In this document: positions 16,794-23,668 of the stretch, piece after piece
Layout: every line of letters begins with the position of its first letter
Numbering within the stretch: position 1 is the first letter of the stretch
Source of the DNA: Streptomyces flaveus
GTDB taxonomy: Bacteria > Actinomycetota > Actinomycetes > Streptomycetales > Streptomycetaceae
DNA: 43,934 nt
NCBI RefSeq assembly: GCF_014647675.1
Contig: NZ_BMPQ01000043.1
Coordinates: 9,495-53,428, forward strand
Direction of reading: 5' to 3'
The notes under the pieces: generated by a model
What the model was told of the DNA's origin: nothing
Databases searched by the model: none
What the model saw: only the letters and a program-made list of their open reading frames with translations
Translations under genes and position numbers: made by a program

Positions 16794-17053
16794 TCAACTC
16801 TGGAGGAGGATTCGGTACGGAGCTCCCTGTAGAGAAGCAAGCGCTCCGTCTCGGCGATGCGCTGCTCGAGCGAACGCGTTCCGTACCACCGGTGTTCGCT
16901 CTTCAGGCCGAGAGGATCGAAGTGGCTACGGACAACCGGGTTACGGTCGGGGGACTCCGGTCTGAGGAAGCAGACTTGGCAGTGGTGATCCCGGCGTGCT
17001 GGAGGGGCTCCCTGGCATAAGCCGGAGCAGTCAACGCTTCGTCCGGGACACAC
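16790..17053 (-). CDS. Possible small Cys/His-containing protein (uncertain)
   Basis: An open frame overlapping the start of the mycosin-like gene by four bases. The part nearest that gene looks coding (HHCQVCFLRPESPDR, VVRSHFDPLG, RSLEQRIAETERLLLY) and contains a C-x2-C pair next to HH. The frame extends to 17140, but there it runs through a terminator hairpin, so a start near GTG 17053 (87 residues) is more likely. No SD is visible. Its family is not recognised. It may be a coupled partner of the pseudo-mycosin or chance. Confidence 0.3.
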   Translation of the reverse strand: MCPGRSVDCSGLCQGAPPARRDHHCQVCFLRPESPDRNPVVRSHFDPLGLKSEHRWYGTRSLEQRIAETERLLLYRELRTESSSRVE

Positions 17054-17099
17054 ACCACGGACGTGTGGCGCGGGCTTTCCGAAAGGCGCGGCACAGCAC

Positions 17100-17130
17100 A
17101 GGGTGGGCACCTCCCGTGCATGCCCACCCT
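17100..17130 (-). terminator. Hairpin after the WXG100 pair
   Basis: AGGGTGGGCA (17100-17109) pairs with TGCCCACCCT (17121-17130) around an 11-nt loop, 22 bases beyond the stop of the second WXG100 gene. It matches the element at 15253-15283 in all but one core position. Confidence 0.7.
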
Positions 17131-17151
17131 GTTTCCGCAAACCGCGCGCTC

Positions 17152-17454
17152 CTATTGGAAGTAGCTCGCGCCCTTCAGGTCGCCGCCCCGGTAGTCACCG
17201 CCGGCCGTGTTGACCCGCTGCGAGATGTTGACCAGGGCCTGGTGGATGCCGCGCGCGTGCGTGTCCCATTCCTTGGACTTCTTCTGGAACTCCTGGTACG
17301 CCTCGCCGCCCCAGCCCGAGGCCACATTGAGCACGGCCTGCTTCAGGGCCTCGAGATCCTCCTCGAGCGCCTTGGCCTGATTGCCCAGCTCGGTGGCAAG
17401 CGCGTCCATGGTGCCGTACGTAACGGCAAGTTCGTCGTAGTGGGCTCCGGACAT
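17152..17454 (-). CDS. WXG100-family ESX substrate (EsxA/EsxB type), second of pair
   Basis: A 100-residue WXG100 protein: helix, then SGWGGEAYQEFQ containing the W-x-G turn (WGG), then a second helix. It ends GGDYRGGDLKGASYFQ, and the YRGGD fits the YxxxD/E export signal that the ESX ATPase recognises. Such proteins form a four-helix heterodimer with a WXG100 partner, here surely the gene 80 bases upstream. By the export motif it is the CFP-10 (EsxB)-like member; by operon order it would be named EsxA. I leave the symbol open. ATG 17454 is preceded by GAGGGAAAC; an in-frame extension upstream lacks support. Confidence 0.93.
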   Translation of the reverse strand: MSGAHYDELAVTYGTMDALATELGNQAKALEEDLEALKQAVLNVASGWGGEAYQEFQKKSKEWDTHARGIHQALVNISQRVNTAGGDYRGGDLKGASYFQ

Positions 17455-17534
17455 GTTTCCCTCGCTTCTGGTGAAGATTTCAGCCGGACTGCGCAGCCCG
17501 GACAACGGTGCGGCTCAATGCCGCTGATGGATCC

Positions 17535-17873
17535 TCAGTAGCTGTTGAGCGCCGAGGTCTTTCCACCGAGATCCTCTACCGAGATACGCCTGAGGTCGGC
17601 CTCGATCTGGTCTTCGAGGTTGCGCTTGTCGGTCTTGTTCAGGTTGATGCCCTCGAGGAAGTCGTCGAGCATCTTGCCGATCGCGACCATGTGCTGGTTG
17701 ATTTCCGTCTGCTTCATGTTGAACGCCTGGGCGCCCTGTCCACGCCAGGCCTTCTCGATCATGTCGATCGTGCCCTGCAACTTCGCGAGCGATCCCCTGA
17801 TGCGGTCGTATCGATCGACGACCTCGGTCTGAAGCTTCTGTACATCGCTTTCATTAAGAACGCGATCCGCCAT
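17535..17873 (-). CDS. WXG100-family ESX protein, first of pair
   Basis: A 112-residue WXG100 protein with two helices around IEKAWRGQGAQAF (W-R-G). A C-terminal extension (LEDQIEADLRRISVEDLGG) lacks an obvious YxxxD/E signal. It would pair with the downstream WXG100 protein as the secreted Esx heterodimer. In S. coelicolor the esxBA pair is needed for normal sporulation (established knowledge), so a developmental role is plausible here. ATG 17873 has GGGAG eight bases upstream. A palindrome lies in its leader at 17915-17936. Confidence 0.94.
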   Translation of the reverse strand: MADRVLNESDVQKLQTEVVDRYDRIRGSLAKLQGTIDMIEKAWRGQGAQAFNMKQTEINQHMVAIGKMLDDFLEGINLNKTDKRNLEDQIEADLRRISVEDLGGKTSALNSY

Positions 17874-17914
17874 TTCGGCACTCCCTTTCCTGAGAGCTGT
17901 GGTTCATTTCTGCA

Positions 17915-17936
17915 CGCATCACTGAATCGTGATGCG
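17915..17936. promoter_or_regulatory. Palindrome upstream of the WXG100 pair
   Basis: CGCATCAC (17915-17922), a 6-nt spacer and GTGATGCG (17929-17936) form a perfect 8-bp inverted repeat 42-63 bases before the first WXG100 start. It could be a repressor operator or a leader hairpin. No clear -10/-35 pair was seen in 17874-18066. Confidence 0.45.
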
Positions 17937-18066
17937 CTGGTCGTCGCGCGTGTGCGCAGTTGTGGTTGGCCTGTGCCGGAACCGTTTGTGTGCGACGCGT
18001 TCAATCCCGCGTGAGCCGTCACGCGCCGCGCCGTGAACGAGCCACGGCGTAGGCACCGCCTCCGAT

Positions 18067-19896
18067 TCAGTCAGTCGCCGGCGGCGCGTTGCGTCGCCGG
18101 TTCTCGGGCTGACGTTGGTCCTGGCGGTCCTCGCGGTTGGTATTGCGCCGACTCGCTCTCGGGCCTTGTGGGATTCCAGCACTGGCTCCGGCGGATCCGC
18201 CGTTCCTGCCTTCCCGAACTCGCCCCTTGGGTGTACCAACAACCCCGTCGGGGTTGCCCGCGGCGGGGCGGCTGGCCTGCACCGGACGAGCGCCTGGGGC
18301 GGACTGCGGCGCCCCGATGACCCCTCGCTGCTCGATCTTGCCGGCAGGTGAACGGGAACTATTACTGCCCTCGGCGCCGACGACCGTCCCTCGGGGAACC
18401 CTGGAACTGGTTGATCCCGGAGCAGCACCACTGATCGGCCTTCCCCCGACGACACCATTGCCTCGCGCCGCCCCCGTCGGGCCCATGCCATCAGCACGGC
18501 CGCTCGCCGTTCCCCCTACGGGGCGAGGTGTTCCGCCGGAAATGCCTCGGCCCACGGGAGAGTTGCCAGCCGCCGTGCCACCGGCGCGGACCCCCGGCTG
18601 CCCTGTAGCCGCGGCACGTCCCATCGGACCCGTAGCGCCGCTCCCCCCGGCGGTGCCGCCGGGAGCGCCTGTGCGTCCCTGCGCCGAGACCGGACCCGTA
18701 GCGCCACGCCCGCCAACAGTGCCACCAGGAGTACCTGCGCGTCCCTGCGCCGAGACCGGACCCGTAGCGCCACGCCCGCCAACAGTGCCACCAGGAGTAC
18801 CTGCGCGACCCTGCGCCGAGACCGGGGGCCTGTTTCCGGTCGTTCCACCGAACCCCGAAGTGCGGCCGGTCTGCCCGCCGCGGGCAGGAGCAACCGGTCC
18901 CGACGCGAACGGAGGAGGTGTCGCTCCACTGAAGCCGCCTGAACTGGTAACCGGCTGCGGCGAATTGGTCGTCGGCCTTGCGGCTTCCTGGGGCAGCGGA
19001 GTGCCTACGCTGTCGATCTTCGTACCGACGTTCCCGTTCGAGGAGATGGACGAGCCGTCCACGTCCTTGAGCGGCGGGGTGGTGTCTCCCGAACGTGAGT
19101 AGCCTGACGGCGCACTCGACGAGTCTTGTCCCGCCACCGCTGACTCACGAGCAGCACCAAGCCCCCCGGTACCTTGCACTTCAGCGCCTGTCCCGACCGG
19201 GATCCCGTAGCCCGGGGTCGGCTTAGGAACCCCCACATCCGGCATAGCCTCAAAAACAGGAGGCTCCTGCTGCGCCAGCGTCGTCTCCGAGACCTCGTAG
19301 AAGGACGACAGCCGGTTCATCTGGTTGATCGCCTCTTGGCGGTCCTTCTCGGCCTTGACCGCCGCCGCGTACTCCTCGTTGCCTTCAACTCGACTGGGCG
19401 TCGGAATGTCCGCGACCGTCTTGGGGTCCTGCCGGGTGTCGCGGGGCGGCATGGCACTGCGTACGGAGGCGAGGCCCGTGGCCGCTGCCGTCATCTGGGT
19501 CCCGGCGGCCTCTGCGAAGTCGGCGAGTTTACGGGTGTGGATGACGAGTTTGGCGCCCCACTTACGGAAGGCCTCCCCGGACTCGCCCTCCCAGTCGACC
19601 CGGCTGATGTGGCCCTCGAGCTCCCCAGCGGCGTCCTCGATGGCGGTCTGGGCGTTCAAGAGAGCAGTGGCCGCGGTCTCCAAGTCCTCCGGTTTCGCGG
19701 ACTCGACCATGTCGATCATGGAGTTCAGGTCGTGGCTCTCGAAGTTCGTCTTACCGAAGAAGCGGGGGAATTTCCCTCCGAAAGGGAGGAACCCCGCCCC
19801 GGACACGACGTTCATCACGTCGATGGCGCCGATCTGCCGAGCGGCTTGCTCCCTTTCCGCCTGGTGCAGGTCCTGGTCCTCCTGCTGGTCACTCAT
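18067..19896 (-). CDS. Large ESX substrate: WXG-type N-terminus with repeat-rich Gly/Pro/Ala tail
   Basis: A 609-residue protein. Residues about 40-150 are helical and carry VDWEGESGEAFRKWG, a W-x-G motif, resembling the PPE/WXG fold of ESX cargo. From about residue 215 it is low complexity, rich in G, P, A, T and S. This includes three copies of a 22-residue unit (GPVSAQGRAGTPGGT...) from 66-bp DNA repeats, and it ends in an Arg/Asn/Gln-rich tail. There is no signal peptide. ATG 19896 overlaps the upstream gene's TAA as TAATG, indicating coupling and probably a joint complex. The tail looks like a surface-exposed or wall-spanning stalk; function unknown. Confidence 0.85.
   Translation of the reverse strand: MSDQQEDQDLHQAEREQAARQIGAIDVMNVVSGAGFLPFGGKFPRFFGKTNFESHDLNSMIDMVESAKPEDLETAATALLNAQTAIEDAAGELEGHISRVDWEGESGEAFRKWGAKLVIHTRKLADFAEAAGTQMTAAATGLASVRSAMPPRDTRQDPKTVADIPTPSRVEGNEEYAAAVKAEKDRQEAINQMNRLSSFYEVSETTLAQQEPPVFEAMPDVGVPKPTPGYGIPVGTGAEVQGTGGLGAARESAVAGQDSSSAPSGYSRSGDTTPPLKDVDGSSISSNGNVGTKIDSVGTPLPQEAARPTTNSPQPVTSSGGFSGATPPPFASGPVAPARGGQTGRTSGFGGTTGNRPPVSAQGRAGTPGGTVGGRGATGPVSAQGRAGTPGGTVGGRGATGPVSAQGRTGAPGGTAGGSGATGPMGRAAATGQPGVRAGGTAAGNSPVGRGISGGTPRPVGGTASGRADGMGPTGAARGNGVVGGRPISGAAPGSTSSRVPRGTVVGAEGSNSSRSPAGKIEQRGVIGAPQSAPGARPVQASRPAAGNPDGVVGTPKGRVREGRNGGSAGASAGIPQGPRASRRNTNREDRQDQRQPENRRRNAPPATD
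18627..18830 (-). repeat. 66-bp tandem repeats inside the 609-residue substrate gene
   Basis: Near-identical 66-bp units begin at 18668, 18734 and 18800 (the last partial), with a diverged copy just before 18668. They encode the 22-residue repeat of the tail. The two central units are almost identical, implying recent duplication and likely length variation between strains. Confidence 0.85.
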
Positions 19897-20351
19897 TAGT
19901 ACCCGTCCCCTCCCTGGTCGTCATCAGAACGTTGTGACCCAGCCTGGCCATCCTTCGCAGCCTCCGCCTCAGCCCTCTTCTCCCGCGCCGCTTCTTTCTG
20001 CTGGCGGCGAATTTCGGTCCCGATCTCGTGGAACCGCTGCCGCTGCTCCTCTTCGAGGTTGCTGAAGTTGCCGTCCGCGCCCATGACGGCGATCTGCATC
20101 GCCTCGATCTGAAGCCCCAGGTGCTTGGAGAGTGTGGTGAGGCGTTCGTGGACGCGCTCGTACTGGCTGTGGAGGCCCTTCGCCTCGGCGAAGCCGCCCG
20201 CACCGCTGAACGATGCCTCCGAGAGAGCGTGCGCCGCGATCTTCTGAGGGCTGGCAGGCGAGCCCTCGAGGGTGGAAAGCACCGTATCCACACGCTTCTT
20301 GAAGGTTCCGAGCGCTTCCAGGCCGATCTTCAGGCCCTCCGCAGGCAGCAT
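19896..20351 (-). CDS. Small helical ESX-associated protein, coupled partner of the 609-residue substrate
   Basis: A 151-residue, mostly alpha-helical protein: two long helices (KIGLEALGTFKKRVDTVLST, HSQYERVHERLTTLSKHLG) and a charged third (NLEEEQRQRFHEIGTEIRRQ), with an acidic, glycine-ended tail. There is no clear W-x-G motif. Size and position suggest an EspC- or PE-like partner that escorts the larger protein encoded immediately downstream. ATG 20351 has GGGAGGGAAGG just upstream; a slightly longer frame to 20396 lacks an RBS. Confidence 0.8.
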   Translation of the reverse strand: MLPAEGLKIGLEALGTFKKRVDTVLSTLEGSPASPQKIAAHALSEASFSGAGGFAEAKGLHSQYERVHERLTTLSKHLGLQIEAMQIAVMGADGNFSNLEEEQRQRFHEIGTEIRRQQKEAAREKRAEAEAAKDGQAGSQRSDDDQGGDGY

Positions 20352-20428
20352 GCCTTCCCTCCCCGTTCCCCGTTCGTAAGCCGACGAGCGCCGCACAGGC
20401 CATGACCTGATCGACTCGCTCGACGACC

Positions 20429-20457
20429 ACTGTAGTCATTGTGTAAATCGAGCCCAA
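20429..20457 (-). promoter_or_regulatory. Candidate promoter of the 20351-18067 operon
   Basis: On the minus strand TTGGGC (20452-20457) and TACAGT (20429-20434) are 17 bases apart in a comparatively AT-rich stretch, about 78 bases before ATG 20351. Good spacing and -10, mediocre -35. Confidence 0.4.
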
Positions 20458-20850
20458 CTGAGCTTTGTGTTAGATCAGTTACGAAGTTGTCGAGACAGCG
20501 TCAATCAGCCACGCCCCGAACTGCCGTGAAACGCCTGAATATTGGGCACAGCGACCCGACTCGGCCCTCTCGCGTCCCATGGCAGATTTCCCTCCAAGGA
20601 GTTGGCCGCCTGGCGCACCGCAACCTTTGCGATGCCAACGCGCGCCCGTCGTAGCTCCCCGTGCGGTGCCCGCCGAGTCCGCAACTCGCTGGGTTACTCC
20701 CGCACATGGGGCGAGCCTCTGCGTCCCCTACCACACGGTGCGCACCGTAGGCCGACTCCACGGGACTCTTCGACAAGCTGACCTGAATCCAGCGCCCTGT
20801 TGACAACGTCGCATCAGGCTCACCCGAAGGGGATTCACCCAGCAACAAGG
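20458..20850. other. Intergenic region with no supported gene
   Basis: About 390 bases upstream of the 20351 operon and downstream of the minus-strand gene ending at 20851. Open frames here (for example 20501-20854, minus) have mixed codon use and no recognisable domain. The part nearest 20450-20520 is relatively AT-rich and probably regulatory. Confidence 0.5.
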
Positions 20851-21438
20851 TCACTCGGCGCGCCCGAGGTCCTCGTAGCTGTACTCGTGCCGGATACAGC
20901 CGCCGGTCACGCGGAGGACGGGCTCGCCTGAATACCAGTCCGGGGTGAGATACAGCTCGATTCCGTTCTCGTCCGTCGTGCTGATGCCGCGCAGGCCGGC
21001 CCCGGACTCACCCGGGCCGGGTGCCGGGACGCGCTTCACGGACAGGTCGCGGTCAGTCCAGGTCGCGCGGAGTTTCTCCACGGCGGCGTGATAGGCGTCC
21101 GCGCTCGGGAACTCCAGGGTCCACTCATAGGTCGGCTCGTCCCGGATGACGCCGGTGTCGTCGAAGCCGAAGTCGTCCACGCAGGAGCTGCTCGTCTCGT
21201 CCAGGGACCCTCCGCTCGTAGCGGGGATCGGTTCCAGGTCGCTCAGCGCGCGCTCACCTGCCGCCCGTGTCTCGGCAACCCGCTCCCGGTACTCCGCGGC
21301 CGACCGTACCGAGCCGCCCGCCAGGCTCTGGTAGCCGTATGCGCCGAAGGCGATCAGGGCGACGAGGAGGACGCCGAGCATGGTGGGGAGGACGACGGTG
21401 GACGCTGTCGGGCGCGAGGATGCCGTGGGTGTGGACAT
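20851..21438 (-). CDS. Single-pass membrane protein with extracytoplasmic domain (unknown)
   Basis: A 195-residue protein. A short Ser/Thr-rich cytoplasmic start is followed by one membrane helix (about residues 16-38, STVVLPTMLGVLLVALIAFG). The outside domain holds two cysteines (TSSSCVDDFG and TGGCIRHEY) placed to form a disulfide. Its pattern (TYEWTLEFPSADAYHAAVEK, GIELYLTPDWYSGEPVLRVT) resembles other streptomycete extracytoplasmic proteins of unknown function, and also the lipoprotein at 12481. ATG 21438 or TTG 21450 could be the start; SD is poor for both. It may guard or assist the secretion channel, but that is only position-based. Confidence 0.75.
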   Translation of the reverse strand: MSTPTASSRPTASTVVLPTMLGVLLVALIAFGAYGYQSLAGGSVRSAAEYRERVAETRAAGERALSDLEPIPATSGGSLDETSSSCVDDFGFDDTGVIRDEPTYEWTLEFPSADAYHAAVEKLRATWTDRDLSVKRVPAPGPGESGAGLRGISTTDENGIELYLTPDWYSGEPVLRVTGGCIRHEYSYEDLGRAE

Positions 21439-21479
21439 GACGTCGATCAAAGTCGCCAGATGGCCGCGTCAGAAGGGGG

Positions 21480-21706
21480 CGGATACCTGGATGGGAGTGA
21501 GTAGCAGAGCTCATGTTCTCGTCCCGCTGCACGACGGCTCCAGTGGACTGGGCCAGCCAGCGGTGGACGACCTGTTCCTTGCGGGTGACCACGTGCTGGG
21601 TCGCCCACTGTGCGGTCTCGCGGTCGGGATAGGTGGCGGTGCAGGTGCGCGAGGGGATCTCCATGGTGGGCAGTGCGGAGGATCGGGGCAGTACGGCGGA
21701 TCGCAT
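21480..21706 (-). pseudogene. Truncated RNase A-like toxin domain (N-terminal half)
   Basis: Starting right after the immunity-like gene, this frame reads LPTMEIPSRTCTATYPDRET, then AQWATQHVVTRKEQVVHRWL and AQSTGAV. It resembles the first half of the bacterial CdiA-type RNase A toxin domain (pattern: S-T-F-x-D-x-x-T-A-E ... W-L). After about 21540 the similarity stops and the frame runs into the next gene. The second half of the domain and all of the delivery region are missing, so this is a fragment, perhaps of a silent toxin cassette. Confidence 0.5.
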
Positions 21707-21710
21707 CACA

Positions 21711-22274
21711 TCAGCGGAATGACCAGACCATCCCGACCTCGGTCTCCGACACGAGTGCCAAGCCGAAGTCGAAGGTGCGCACGGAAAAGGGGTACCACCC
21801 AGAAACCCGCTGGTAGTAGTCGCGGGTATCGCTGCAGTGCCCGGTGTTCGCATAGAAGTGCGCGCCTTCAGGGAAGCGCGACAGGATGACACGGGCCTTC
21901 GCTTCAAGGGCCTCCCTGCGTTCCTCGAAATCCGGTTCCTTTGTGACATCGATCCAGGGAGTGGAAAGGGCTACGAGGAACCGTACGGTCTGAGAACGCG
22001 GGATCTCATGCAGGTAGGGCTTCCAGGCGTCTGCCGTCGCGACGGCCTCCGGAGGCATGACGAAGGGGTAGGACGGTTCGTCGAGCCTTTCGAGTTCGCC
22101 CTCCCACACGTCCACCGTGCGCCAACCGCGGGCGTCGCGGGTGCCACCGTGCATCAGGGTGTACAGGTCGAGCACCCAGTTCTCGTGCTCCCTGCTCGTC
22201 ACCTTGGCAATGGTCGCCCGACGCTCATACATGTCGATCGCGTCGGCCCACGAACGCTCGTCGAGTTCGGCCAT
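21711..22274 (-). CDS. Immunity-like protein beside toxin remnants (unknown family)
   Basis: A 187-residue soluble protein with no signal peptide or membrane helix. It is rich in Trp and acidic residues (ERSWADAIDMYERRATIAKV, WVLDLYTLMHGG, GWRTVDVWEGELERLDEPSY, EGAHFYANTGHCSD, EVGMVWSFR). I do not recognise a named domain. Size, acidity and position between two RNase A-like toxin fragments suggest the immunity protein of a polymorphic toxin. ATG 22274 has GGAGA five bases upstream. Nothing in it looks decayed. Confidence 0.75.
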   Translation of the reverse strand: MAELDERSWADAIDMYERRATIAKVTSREHENWVLDLYTLMHGGTRDARGWRTVDVWEGELERLDEPSYPFVMPPEAVATADAWKPYLHEIPRSQTVRFLVALSTPWIDVTKEPDFEERREALEAKARVILSRFPEGAHFYANTGHCSDTRDYYQRVSGWYPFSVRTFDFGLALVSETEVGMVWSFR

Positions 22275-22288
22275 CGCTGTCTCCTCGC

Positions 22289-22399
22289 TCACCACTGGGG
22301 CATGGACGTCAGGACGACGAACGGTGGGTCCAGGTTCGGTTCGTACTTGAGCACCGTCGAAACACCGTGAGCGTCCTGCGGCGGCGTCCGGATGGCCTC
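22289..22399 (-). pseudogene. C-terminal remnant of a toxin-like protein after mycP
   Basis: Between the TAG of the active mycosin and the immunity-like gene, the same frame continues open for 36 codons to TGA 22291. It reads DAHGVSTVLKYEPNLDPPFV and VLTSMPQW. This resembles the ending of RNase A-like toxin domains, where a V-L-K/R strand is followed by a F/Y-x-V-L-T-x-x-P strand. It has no start codon of its own near its beginning. It is best read as the stub of a deleted toxin gene. Confidence 0.4.
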
Positions 22400-23656
22400 C
22401 TACTCCGCCCCTACCACCCGTCGCCCCCGCCTCCGCGCATCCCGGATCGCCACCGCCGCACCACCGAGACCCGCCACAAGAACCACCGCACCCACAGCCA
22501 CATACGTCGCAAGCCGAGCGTTCCGTTCCGCGGCGGTTTCGCCGACCTGGAACTTGGCCGCGGTGGGGGCTTCCGGATTGCCCAGGCCCTGCTGCGGGTT
22601 GGGGGACTCCAGGGGCTGTTCGTCCTCCGTCAGGGCCCGGACCGGGTCCACCACTCCCCAGCCGACCAGGCGGTCGTGGCCCGCGATCGTGCGCTCCGCC
22701 GTCTGCTCGATCTGCGCGACGATCTGCTGGGCCGTCCACTCGGGGTGCTTCGCCTTGATCAGCGCCGCGACGCCGGCGACGTACGGGGCCGAGAAGCTCG
22801 TACCGTTGTCGGAGCAGTGGCCGCCCTCGGGGACCGTGGAGATCATGTCGACGCCGGGGGCCGCCACGCCGACGAAGTCGCCGGCCTGGGAGAAGGAGGC
22901 GCGTTCGTTGTTGCGGTCCGAGGAGGCCACCGCGAGGACGCCCTTGTAGGACGCGGGGTACGTCTCCTTGACGTTGCCGCCGAGGCCGTCGTTGCCCGCC
23001 GAGGCCACGACGACGATGTCCTGGGCCAGGGCCTCGTTGATCGCCAGTTCCAGTTCGGACGTCGGCTTCACCGCGTTCGACGTGTCCTGGGAGATGTTGA
23101 TGACGCCGGCTCCGGCCTGGATGGCGTAGCGGATCGCCTGCACCAGGGTGTCGACGTCGCCGTGGCCTTCCGCGTCGTTCTGCTGGATCGGGATGATCTT
23201 CGCCTCGGGGGCCAGGCCCACGAAGCCGGTGCCCGCGGCGGGGCGGGCCGCGATGATGCCGGCGACCTTGGTGCCGTGGCCGACGATGTCCGTGGTGCCG
23301 TTCTCCTTGCCCCGCTCGATCTCGTTGCCGTTGTCGTCCTTGAGGTTCTTCGGCAGGAGGTTACGGCCGCTCTTCGCGTCGACCGCGTCGCGCAGCTGGG
23401 GATTCGTCACGTCGACGCCGGTGTCGATCACCGCCACCCGTACGCCCTTGCCCTTGGACTGGCTCCACAGCTCGTCGAGGAGGACGCGCTGCAGGGACCA
23501 GGGACGGCCCGGGTACTTGCCGTTGGGGAACTGGCACTGGTCCGAGTACGGGAGGTCGGCCGCCGCCGCGGGGGGCGCGAGGACGACGGGGGCGGTCGTG
23601 AGCAGGGCCGCGGCCACCGCGGTCGTCATGCGGAGGGTGGAGGGCATGTGTCGCAC
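22400..23656 (-). CDS. mycP: Mycosin, membrane-anchored subtilisin-like ESX protease
   Basis: This is the S8 serine protease that caps and stabilises the ESX membrane complex and can trim substrates. The 418-residue protein has a signal peptide (about residues 1-33), an N-terminal extension with C41, and a complete triad: D78 (VAVIDTGVD), H127 (VGHGTKVAG) and S287 (NGTSFSAP), with oxyanion N222 (SAGNDG). A linker rich in P and E and a C-terminal helix (about 385-407) ending in a basic tail follow. GTG 23656 has AGGGGG eight bases upstream; ATG 23647 is the alternative. It lies 12 bases after eccB on the same strand. Confidence 0.95.
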   Translation of the reverse strand: MRHMPSTLRMTTAVAAALLTTAPVVLAPPAAAADLPYSDQCQFPNGKYPGRPWSLQRVLLDELWSQSKGKGVRVAVIDTGVDVTNPQLRDAVDAKSGRNLLPKNLKDDNGNEIERGKENGTTDIVGHGTKVAGIIAARPAAGTGFVGLAPEAKIIPIQQNDAEGHGDVDTLVQAIRYAIQAGAGVINISQDTSNAVKPTSELELAINEALAQDIVVVASAGNDGLGGNVKETYPASYKGVLAVASSDRNNERASFSQAGDFVGVAAPGVDMISTVPEGGHCSDNGTSFSAPYVAGVAALIKAKHPEWTAQQIVAQIEQTAERTIAGHDRLVGWGVVDPVRALTEDEQPLESPNPQQGLGNPEAPTAAKFQVGETAAERNARLATYVAVGAVVLVAGLGGAAVAIRDARRRGRRVVGAE

Positions 23657-23668
23657 GTCCGCGCCCCC

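Noticed and set aside
16600..16800. Pseudo-mycosin first considered an ordinary active mycosin
   Set aside because: Codon-level reading shows AGC (Ser) at the Asp position and Ala at both the His and Ser positions, so activity is not supported.
18668..18830. Regular 66-bp repeats considered as a CRISPR array
   Set aside because: The repeats are contiguous with no spacers, are in phase with the coding frame and encode a 22-residue protein repeat.
20501..20854. 117-codon minus-strand frame starting with a GTGA overlap after the membrane-protein gene
   Set aside because: The overlap looks like coupling, but codon use is mixed, the product matches nothing recognisable and it lies in DNA that otherwise looks intergenic.
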